Shown here in pieces: positions 58,137 through 64,000 of a stretch of DNA of 64,000 bases. The position numbers and the translations under genes were made by a program. Each line of letters begins with the position of its first letter. Position 1 is the first letter of the stretch. Source of the stretch: Rouxiella silvae (GTDB lineage: Bacteria > Pseudomonadota > Gammaproteobacteria > Enterobacterales > Enterobacteriaceae); NCBI RefSeq assembly GCF_002093625.1, contig NZ_MRWD01000025.1:1-64000 (forward strand). Direction: 5' to 3'. Below the pieces are notes generated by a model that had not been told where the DNA came from, did not search any database, and saw nothing but the letters and a program-made list of their open reading frames with translations.

Positions 58137-58272
58137 CCTAGCCTTGGTGCCTAAGTTGTTTGCTCGTTGCGTCGTTTGCGTCGCACATCAATCAATAAGG
58201 TGCCCTGGCCGTGACGCTCCGTCACCAGGGTGCAGGGTAGAAATGCCCGCATCTCCCGTATTTGGAAAGGTG
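58137..58272 (+). ncRNA. molybdenum-cofactor (Moco) riboswitch, moaA leader
   Basis: The leader carries the landmarks of the moaA motif: GCCTTGGTGCCT opposite AAGGTGCC, a hairpin GTGAC-GCTCC-GTCAC, a GGG/CCC hairpin with TAGAAATG loop, and the closing CTCCCGTATTTGGAAAGGTG, which matches the E. coli leader end. The Shine-Dalgarno (GGAAAGG) lies in the 3' part, so cofactor binding would hide it. Ends are approximate. Confidence 0.85.
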
Positions 58273-58280
58273 TTAACAAG

Positions 58281-59267
58281 GTGCCACAACTAACTGACGC
58301 ATTTGCGCGCAAGTTTTATTACTTGCGCCTGTCGATCACTGATGTGTGTAATTTCCGTTGCACGTATTGCCTGCCAGACGGCTATAAACCTCAGGGTCAC
58401 AACAATAAAAGCTTTCTTTCACTCGACGAAATCCGTCGGGTTAGCCGCGCTTTTGCCAATCTCGGCACTGAAAAAGTTCGTCTTACCGGCGGAGAGCCCT
58501 CTCTGCGCCGTGATTTCAGCGAGATAATCGCCGCCGTGCGTGAAAATCCTCAAGTTCGCCATCTGGCGGTAACCACTAACGGTTATCGTTTAGCGCGTGA
58601 CGTGAGTACCTGGCGCGACGCCGGGCTTACCGCTATCAATGTGAGTGTTGACAGTCTTGACGCACGTCAGTTCCACGCGATCACCGGCCAAGACAAATTT
58701 CGTGAAGTGATGAACGGAATTGACGCCGCTTTCGAGGCGGGTTTTGAAAAGGTGAAAGTCAACGCCGTATTGATGCGCGATGTTAACCACGCCAGCCTGC
58801 ACACCTTTCTAAACTGGATCAAAGATCGGCCAATTCAGCTACGCTTTATCGAACTCATGGAAACGGGCGACGGCGGGGATGTGTTCCGCAAACATCACGT
58901 ATCCGGTCAGGTAATTCGCGATCAGTTGCTACAGCAAGGCTGGACATTGCAAGGCCGCAGCCGCAGTGACGGTCCGGCTCAGGTATTCAGCCATCCTGAC
59001 TACGTCGGCGAAATCGGCTTGATCATGCCTTATGAGAAAGATTTTTGCGCCACTTGTAACCGGCTGCGCGTATCGGCTGTCGGTAATCTGCATCTGTGCC
59101 TGTTCGGTGAGCAGGGTATTCCTTTGCGTGATCTGCTGGCCGATGACCTGCAGCAGGACGCGCTGATGGAACGCATTCAGGGAGGATTGAGCAGCAAAAA
59201 ACAGACCCATTTCCTGCATCAGGGCAATACCGGTATCACGCAGAATCTCTCATTTATTGGTGGCTAA
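58281..59267 (+). CDS. moaA: GTP 3',8-cyclase MoaA
   Basis: Radical-SAM enzyme for the first step of molybdenum cofactor synthesis (GTP to 3',8-cH2GTP). From GTG 58281 it has 328 residues (E. coli 329), beginning (M)[17 protein letters not shown]. The N-terminal cluster motif is CNFRCTYC, and the C-terminal cluster uses [13 protein letters not shown] and LHLC. The C-terminal Gly-Gly (SFIGG) is intact. A longer frame from 58230 would run through the riboswitch and is rejected. Confidence 0.97.
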   Translation: MPQLTDAFARKFYYLRLSITDVCNFRCTYCLPDGYKPQGHNNKSFLSLDEIRRVSRAFANLGTEKVRLTGGEPSLRRDFSEIIAAVRENPQVRHLAVTTNGYRLARDVSTWRDAGLTAINVSVDSLDARQFHAITGQDKFREVMNGIDAAFEAGFEKVKVNAVLMRDVNHASLHTFLNWIKDRPIQLRFIELMETGDGGDVFRKHHVSGQVIRDQLLQQGWTLQGRSRSDGPAQVFSHPDYVGEIGLIMPYEKDFCATCNRLRVSAVGNLHLCLFGEQGIPLRDLLADDLQQDALMERIQGGLSSKKQTHFLHQGNTGITQNLSFIGG

Positions 59268-59285
59268 TCGCCAAAGGGAAAATTT

Positions 59286-59798
59286 ATGAGCAAAGCCAGT
59301 AGCGAATTTCAGGCGCTTTCGATAGCTATACTTACCGTTTCCGACAGTCGCACCGAGGCTGACGACAGCTCCGGTGACCACCTCAATGAGGCCGCAACGG
59401 AAGCGGGTCACCACGTCGTTGCGCGAGAAATCATAAAAGATAACCTCTATAAGATCCGCGCCGTCGTGTCGCAGTGGATAGCCGACGAGCGAATTGGTGC
59501 AGTGATTATCAACGGCGGCACTGGATTTACTGCCGGTGACAACACGCCTGAAGCATTAAAACCGTTGTTTGACCGCGAAATAGAAGGCTTTGGAGAACTG
59601 TTCCGCATGCTCTCCTATGAGGACATCGGCACGGCGACTATTCAGTCACGCGCGCTGGCCGGCATGGCGAATCAAACCGTTATTTTTGCCATACCTGGGT
59701 CGACCAATGCCTGCACAATGGCTTGGGAGCAGATCATTTCTTCACAGCTTGATGCGCGAAACCGCCCCTGCAACTTTATTCCTCACGTAAGAAAGTAA
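59286..59798 (+). CDS. moaB: molybdopterin adenylyltransferase-type protein MoaB
   Basis: A 170-residue MogA/MoaB-family protein encoded in the moa operon. Conserved features are AILTVSDSRTEADDSSGDHL, VIINGGTGFTAGDNTPEAL and IPGSTNACTMAWEQII. E. coli MoaB binds molybdopterin but is dispensable because MogA carries the adenylation activity. It lies 18 bp after moaA with AAAGGGAAAAT before its ATG. Confidence 0.95.
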   Translation: MSKASSEFQALSIAILTVSDSRTEADDSSGDHLNEAATEAGHHVVAREIIKDNLYKIRAVVSQWIADERIGAVIINGGTGFTAGDNTPEALKPLFDREIEGFGELFRMLSYEDIGTATIQSRALAGMANQTVIFAIPGSTNACTMAWEQIISSQLDARNRPCNFIPHVRK

Positions 59799-59807
59799 AA
59801 CAAAACT

Positions 59808-60287
59808 ATGTCTAGTCTGACGCATATCAATGCCTCCGGTGAGGCCCACATGGTGGACGTTTCCGCTAAAGCAGAAACCGTTCGTGAAGCGCGTGCTGAA
59901 GCCTATGTTTCAATGGCTGCCAGCACGCTGGCGATGATTGTTAAAGGCGACCACCATAAAGGTGATGTGTTTGCCACGGCGCGCATTGCCGGTATTCAGG
60001 CCGCCAAAAAGACGTGGGATCTGATCCCATTATGTCATCCGCTGTTGCTGACTAAGGTCGAAGTGAAGCTTGAGGCGCAGCCTGAGTTCAACCGTGTGCG
60101 AATTGAAAGCCTTTGCCGCCTGAGCGGTAAAACCGGCGTTGAAATGGAAGCGCTAACGGCCGCTTCCGTCGCAGCCCTGACCATTTATGACATGTGTAAA
60201 GCGGTGCAGAAAGATATGGTGCTAGGCCCGATTCGCCTGCTGGAGAAAAGGGGTGGAAAATCTGGCGACTTCAAGGTGGAATCATGA
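59808..60287 (+). CDS. moaC: cyclic pyranopterin monophosphate synthase MoaC
   Basis: Converts 3',8-cH2GTP to cyclic pyranopterin monophosphate. It has 159 residues (E. coli 161). Conserved features are the N-terminal [23 protein letters not shown], the active-site [14 protein letters not shown] and [27 protein letters not shown]. The catalytic Lys is in [18 protein letters not shown]. The stop overlaps the moaD ATG by 4 bp. Confidence 0.97.
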   Translation: MSSLTHINASGEAHMVDVSAKAETVREARAEAYVSMAASTLAMIVKGDHHKGDVFATARIAGIQAAKKTWDLIPLCHPLLLTKVEVKLEAQPEFNRVRIESLCRLSGKTGVEMEALTAASVAALTIYDMCKAVQKDMVLGPIRLLEKRGGKSGDFKVES

Positions 60288-60529
60288 TTGAGGTTTTGTT
60301 TTTCGCTCAGGTTCGTGAGCTAGTAGGCACAGGTAGTCTTCAGTTATCAGCAGAATTCGACAACGTTGAGGCATTGCGCCAGGCATTATGCCAGCGCGGT
60401 GATCGTTGGGCGCTGGCGCTTGAATCGGGCAAACTGCTGGTGGCGGTGAACCAGACGTTGGTCGATGCGACTCACATCATCAAAGACGGTGACGAAGTGG
60501 CTTTTTTTCCGCCGGTTACCGGAGGTTGA
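60284..60529 (+). CDS. moaD: molybdopterin synthase sulfur-carrier subunit MoaD
   Basis: Ubiquitin-like small subunit, 81 residues, whose C-terminal Gly-Gly (PPVTGG) is adenylated by MoeB and turned into a thiocarboxylate that donates sulfur to the pterin. The beta-grasp pattern is seen in [13 protein letters not shown] and [21 protein letters not shown]. It overlaps moaC and lies 3 bp from moaE. Confidence 0.97.
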   Translation: MIEVLFFAQVRELVGTGSLQLSAEFDNVEALRQALCQRGDRWALALESGKLLVAVNQTLVDATHIIKDGDEVAFFPPVTGG

Positions 60530-60532
60530 ATC

Positions 60533-60997
60533 ATGCAAGCAACGCGTATTGTGGTCAATACCGCGCCTTTTAGCGTCGGTGACGAATATCAATGGTTGGC
60601 GCAGTCCGACGCCGACGGTGCGGTAGTAACGTTTACCGGTAAGGTACGAAATCACAATCTCGGCGACAACGTCAGTGCCCTGACGCTGGAGCACTATCCC
60701 GGCATGACCGAAAAGGCGCTCGCCGACATTGTTGACGAAGCCCGTCAACGCTGGCCGCTGCAGCGAGTGAGTGTTTATCACCGTATCGGCGCGCTGTTTC
60801 CCGGTGATGAAATCGTCTTCGTTGGCGTCACCAGCGCCCATCGCGGCATGGCTTTCGACGCCACAGAATTCATCATGGACTACCTGAAAACTCGCGCCCC
60901 TTTCTGGAAACGCGAGGCCACAGAGCAGGGCGACCGCTGGGTGGAGTCCCGAGATACGGATCAGGCTGCCGCAAAGCGCTGGTCCTCTTTGTCCTAG
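60533..60997 (+). CDS. moaE: molybdopterin synthase catalytic subunit MoaE
   Basis: Large subunit that transfers MoaD sulfur to cyclic pyranopterin monophosphate. It has 154 residues (E. coli 150). Conserved regions are GAVVTFTGKVRNHNLGD, LEHYPGMTEKALADI, VYHRIGALFPGDEIVFVGV and the active-site Lys in DYLKTRAPFWKRE. It is the last gene of moaABCDE. Its TAG stop lies right at the edge of the ERIC-like tandem array, which has formed within the terminator. Confidence 0.97.
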   Translation: MQATRIVVNTAPFSVGDEYQWLAQSDADGAVVTFTGKVRNHNLGDNVSALTLEHYPGMTEKALADIVDEARQRWPLQRVSVYHRIGALFPGDEIVFVGVTSAHRGMAFDATEFIMDYLKTRAPFWKREATEQGDRWVESRDTDQAAAKRWSSLS

Positions 60998-61607
60998 GCA
61001 CTGTCGCAGCGTTGGCTGCGTTCGTGCGCCCGAATCACTGACTAATGTCAGCTCATCGGGACTGACTCTCTTGCCGCCTTGCTACATCACCTATGACGTC
61101 GAGGAGCTGGTGGGTCCAGGCACTGTCGCGGCGTTGGCTGCGTTCGTGCGCCCGAATCACTGACTTGTGTCAGCTCATCGGGACTGACTCTCTTGCCGCC
61201 TTGCTACATCACCTATGACGTCGAGGAGCTGATGGGTCCAGGCACTGTCGCGGCATTGGCTGCGTTCGTGCGCCCGAATCACTGACTAATGTCAGCTCAT
61301 CGGGACTGACTCTCTTGCCGCCTTACTACATCACCTATGACGTTGAGGAGCTAATGGGGCCAGGCACTGTCGCGGCATTGGCTGCGTTCGTGCGCCCGAA
61401 TCACTGACTAATGTCAGCTCATCGGGACTGACTCTCTTGCCGCCTTGCTACATCACCTATGACGTTGAGGAGCTAATGGGGCCAGGCACTGTCGCGGCGT
61501 TGGCTGCGTTCGTGCGCCCGAATCACTGACTTGTGTCAGCTCATCGGGACTGACTCTCTTGCCGCCTTACTACATCACCTATGACGTCGAGGAGCTGATG
61601 GGTCCTA
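60997..61607. repeat. tandem array of five 122-bp ERIC-related units
   Basis: Full copies start at 60997, 61119, 61241, 61363 and 61485 (period 122, the last 123), with a partial sixth at 61608. Each has GGCTGCGTTC, then a nested hairpin CCCGA..CTGAC-loop-GTCAG..TCGGG, then ACTCTCTTGCCGCCTT and CATCACC. Against the ERIC consensus, ATGTCAGCTCATCGGGACTGAC (61045-61066 in copy 1, shown as 20 + 2) matches 17 of 22 positions by my count. Copies differ at only a few bases; loop bases vary (TAAT or TTGT) while the stems hold. Confidence 0.88.
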
Positions 61608-61608
61608 G

Positions 61609-61644
61609 GCACTGTCGCGGCGTTGGCTGCGACAGTGCGCTTTT
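61609..61644 (+). terminator. intact moaE operon terminator after the array
   Basis: A perfect 10-bp stem GCACTGTCGC (61609-61618) and GCGACAGTGC (61629-61638) with a 10-base loop, then GCTTTT. The left arm also opens each repeat unit, but only this last copy has the right arm. Confidence 0.85.
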
Positions 61645-61767
61645 GTAAACCAATTGTTTACTGGTCACCGGTGTAACGCGCAGCGATGGATTTTTATGAT
61701 AGGCTTAGATTACCGGTAGGCTGCAATCTCAGCCTTGTTTTTGTCCTCCATGTAAGAGGTAAGCATC

Positions 61768-62478
61768 ATGGATCGATATCCACGCACTAATGGTTCCATC
61801 GTTGAACGCGCCAACAGCGGTATTCAAGCCTATATGGCACAGGTTTATGGCTGGATGACCTGTGGTCTGCTGCTGACCGCTTTCGTCGCTTGGTATGCCT
61901 CGCGCTCACCACAGATCCTCGGATTTATTTTCTCAAGCCAGATAACCTTTTTCGGTTTGATTATTCTCCAGCTCGCGCTGGTATTCGTTATCTCAGGCAT
62001 GGTTAATCGTCTTAGTGGCACCGTTGCCACCGGGCTATTTATGCTTTACTCGGCCCTGACCGGACTGACGATTTCGAGTATTTTTATCGTTTATACCGGT
62101 TCATCGATTGCCGCTACCTTCTTGGTTGCAGGCGGGATGTTTGGTGCAATGAGCGTGTTTGGTTACACCACTAAACGCGATCTAAGCCGCATGGGCAGCC
62201 TGCTGTTCATGGCGCTGATTGGCATTGTGTTAGCATCGGTGGTCAATATCTGGTTGAAAAGCTCGGCCTTGATGTGGGCGGTGACTTACATCGGCGTAGT
62301 GGTGTTTGTTGGCCTGACGGCGTACGACACCCAGAAGCTGAAAAACATGGGTGAGCAGTTGTCTGTAAACGACAAAGACAACTTCCGTAAGTACTCCATC
62401 GTCGGTGCGTTAACGTTGTACCTTGATTTCATCAACCTGTTCCTGATGCTGCTACGTATTTTCGGTAACAGAAGATAA
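61768..62478 (+). CDS. ybhL: BAX-inhibitor-1 family membrane protein YbhL
   Basis: A 236-residue inner-membrane protein with about seven helices (E. coli YbhL 234). It starts MDRYPRTNGSIVERANSGIQ and has AQVYGWMTCGLLLTAFVAW, YSALTGLTISSIFIVY, FGYTTKRDLSRMGSLLFMAL and the family's last-helix Asp pair in GLTAYDTQKLKNMGEQ and LYLDFINLFLMLLR. The family is associated with calcium leak or stress modulation. The role in enterobacteria is unknown. GTAAGAGGTAAGC precedes the ATG, and it has its own terminator. Confidence 0.95.
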   Translation: MDRYPRTNGSIVERANSGIQAYMAQVYGWMTCGLLLTAFVAWYASRSPQILGFIFSSQITFFGLIILQLALVFVISGMVNRLSGTVATGLFMLYSALTGLTISSIFIVYTGSSIAATFLVAGGMFGAMSVFGYTTKRDLSRMGSLLFMALIGIVLASVVNIWLKSSALMWAVTYIGVVVFVGLTAYDTQKLKNMGEQLSVNDKDNFRKYSIVGALTLYLDFINLFLMLLRIFGNRR

Positions 62479-62492
62479 GCAGTAAAAAGACT

Positions 62493-62533
62493 AAAAAGGG
62501 AGCGGCGAGTAAAATCTCACGGCTCCCTTTTTT
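62493..62533. terminator. bidirectional terminator ybhL/MFS gene
   Basis: AAAAAGGGAGC pairs with GCTCCCTTTTTT, with a second inner GAG/CTC pairing in the loop. It lies between convergent genes. Confidence 0.85.
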
Positions 62534-62548
62534 ATTGATTACCCTTAA

Positions 62549-63751
62549 TTATTTAACCCGCACGCCGGTCGGAATCTTTCTAAAACTCCACCAAATCTGT
62601 GCCGCATTCATCAATACCAAGATTGCAGTCACTAAAAATACCCAGCGGAAACCCAGTGCGGCGGAGACGCCGGAACCAATCAGTGGACCTGCAACGTTGC
62701 CTAAATACATAAACGACTGGTTATAGCCAAAGATGCGTCCGGTGACCTGTTCGCTGCTGTATTTAACCAGCAATGCCTGCACCGCAGGCATTAATGCACC
62801 GTCGCCGAATCCCAGTAAAAAGCGCAAGATGCCTAATTGAACCGGCGTGCTGATAGTGGCCATCAAACAGAACAGCACGAAGCAAAATACGAGCGCGACG
62901 ATAAGCACCCGATGTGCGCCAATGCGGTCACCGAGCTTGCCCAGCTTGGGCGCTGCGAGCAGTGCAGAAACGCCCGGCACTGCCGCAATCACGCCGCTGA
63001 TAAAGGCAATATTATGGGTGTTGTCTGAAAGGTTGCGAATAAACAGAGTGAGGATTGGGCTGATAGAACCGTTTGCCAACTGAATCATCATGGTGGTGAC
63101 AAACAGACTGATAATCAGCATCGGATACGGCAGCGTCGTAAATACCGCTTTGCCACTGAGGCGATTGGCTTTGGTAACCGGCACTACGCGCTCTTTAATC
63201 AGGAAAAATGTTATCAGGAAACTGATGAACAGCAGGCCGCCGGTGACATAAAAGACAGTGCGCAGGCCAAGCGTATCGGCCATAAATCCGCCGAGCAGCG
63301 GGCCGATAATGACCCCGGCTACCTGACCGGTTGAGAGCGTGCCCAAGGCCCAGCCGCTTTTCTCGCGTGGAACCTGTGATGCAACCAGCGCCATCGCGTT
63401 GGGAATGTAACCCGATGTCAGCCCCATCAGTGTTCTAAGAATAAACAGCTGCCAGACGTTTTGCGCGAAGCCTTGCAGCACCATGACAATGGCCATGCCA
63501 AGAGCGGCGCGCAGCAGCATCAGTTTGCGCCCCTTGCGGTCGGCCAGACTTCCCCAAAGTGGAGCCACGCACGCTGAAACCAGAAACGTGCCGCTAAACA
63601 CGACGCCAGACCAGATGCTTAGCGCTTCGTGGTCATGAACGCCAAGTTGCTCAACGTACAGCGGTAGAAAGGGCAGTATTTCACTCATCGCCAGACCGGT
63701 AAAGAAACAGCCTAGCCAGACGGAGATTAAATTAAGTTTCCACGTTTCCAT
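62549..63751 (-). CDS. MFS drug exporter, MdtG-like
   Basis: A 400-residue major facilitator protein with 12 predicted helices, close to E. coli MdtG (408 residues), which gives low-level fosfomycin/deoxycholate resistance when overproduced. Shared features are [13 protein letters not shown], the loop 2-3 motif [35 protein letters not shown] and [22 protein letters not shown]. In E. coli mdtG lies at another locus, so the gene name is not asserted. It is convergent with ybhL. Confidence 0.88.
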   Translation of the reverse strand: METWKLNLISVWLGCFFTGLAMSEILPFLPLYVEQLGVHDHEALSIWSGVVFSGTFLVSACVAPLWGSLADRKGRKLMLLRAALGMAIVMVLQGFAQNVWQLFILRTLMGLTSGYIPNAMALVASQVPREKSGWALGTLSTGQVAGVIIGPLLGGFMADTLGLRTVFYVTGGLLFISFLITFFLIKERVVPVTKANRLSGKAVFTTLPYPMLIISLFVTTMMIQLANGSISPILTLFIRNLSDNTHNIAFISGVIAAVPGVSALLAAPKLGKLGDRIGAHRVLIVALVFCFVLFCLMATISTPVQLGILRFLLGFGDGALMPAVQALLVKYSSEQVTGRIFGYNQSFMYLGNVAGPLIGSGVSAALGFRWVFLVTAILVLMNAAQIWWSFRKIPTGVRVK

Positions 63752-64000
63752 TTTATTACGGCGTTGCCTTATGAATGAAATAGTTAACCTCTGTAATCAT
63801 AGCAAGCTAAAGTTTTATAAGAATGACAAAAAGTGGTAACACGTTAAGCATGGATTAATTAACGACGCTATAGCAAGCTTAGGCAATTTGGCGGCACAAA
63901 GTATCGTTTTTAGGTTAAGTTGGGGATATAAATTGCCACTTTGTTTAAGGTGGGTTTTGCTTGAAGGTTATTAAAACATGAGGTGTTTGGGCTATCAGGA
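63752..64000. other. gene-free AT-rich end of window
   Basis: Upstream region of the MFS gene. I see no ORF, RNA gene or clear operator in these 249 bases; the region probably holds the MFS promoter. Confidence 0.4.

Noticed and set aside
61000-61610. Regularly spaced repeats as a CRISPR array
   Set aside because: The whole 122-bp unit repeats head to tail with no unique spacers, and no cas genes are near. It fits an ERIC-related element instead.

Overview
The window is a chromosomal segment of a gammaproteobacterium of the order Enterobacterales. Nearly every core gene has the length and motifs of its Escherichia coli counterpart, and long blocks keep the E. coli order: cydABX, ybgC-tolQRAB-pal-cpoB, tRNA-Lys, nadA, zitB, ybgS, aroG, gpmA; galETKM, modF, modE, acrZ, modABC, ybhA, pgl, ybhC, ybhB; bioA/bioBFCD, uvrB, ybhK, moaABCDE, ybhL. 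Differences from E. coli (no ybgE, no pnuC, one tRNA instead of a cluster, extra inserted genes) suggest a relative outside the E. coli/Salmonella group, perhaps Yersiniaceae-like. That placement is inference.

Layout. 1-3.4 kb: cytochrome bd oxidase with its small subunit CydX, with ArcA-like sites upstream and a terminator downstream. 3.6-9.6 kb: the Tol-Pal envelope-constriction machine. 9.6-10.4 kb: a single tRNA-Lys, then a repeat-rich spacer. 10.4-12.4 kb: nadA (with a NadR box) and convergent zitB. 12.4-16.3 kb: an EvgAS/BvgAS-type two-component system inserted between zitB and ybgS, oriented so that it could be co-transcribed with zitB. 16.4-19.3 kb: ybgS, aroG, gpmA, psiF. 19.5-25.3 kb: an accessory block with a Fur-box-preceded TonB-dependent receptor, a decayed IS1-family end and two AA10 (lytic polysaccharide monooxygenase) proteins, the first of which has lost its copper ligands.

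25.3-29.6 kb: the Leloir galactose operon galETKM, with two GalR/GalS-type operators about 100 bp apart. 29.9-32.7 kb: a LysR regulator, an EamA transporter and a ketopantoate-reductase-like protein. 32.7-38.2 kb: molybdate genes modF, modE, acrZ and modABC with a clear ModE box. 38.3-46.4 kb: ybhA, pgl, ybhC, ybhB, a DJ-1-like protein, a CurA-like reductase, an amino-acid binding protein and a YbdL-like aminotransferase. 46.5-52.6 kb: a LysR regulator and the complete biotin cluster around a BirA operator.

52.6-54.4 kb: an orphan UrtE-like ABC ATPase with an altered signature motif, then about 1.1 kb of non-coding DNA holding an unexplained structured block, paired DnaA boxes and the LexA box of uvrB. 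54.4-61.0 kb: uvrB, a VF530-family gene, ybhK, and the moa operon behind a ModE box and a molybdenum-cofactor riboswitch. 61.0-61.6 kb: five tandem 122-bp copies of an ERIC-related palindromic element inside the moaE terminator. 61.8-63.8 kb: ybhL and an MdtG-like exporter.

Themes: molybdate uptake and cofactor synthesis are linked by ModE boxes at both modA and moaA. The accessory material sits at defined junctions of an otherwise conserved backbone. The most unusual items are the ERIC-like tandem array, the copper-site-less AA10 paralogue, the tRNA-Lys with two A-C mismatches, the inserted sensor system beside zitB, and the orphan ABC ATPase with the unexplained structured region next to it. 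I see no clear sign of a wholly new multi-gene system such as a defence island, CRISPR array or prophage.
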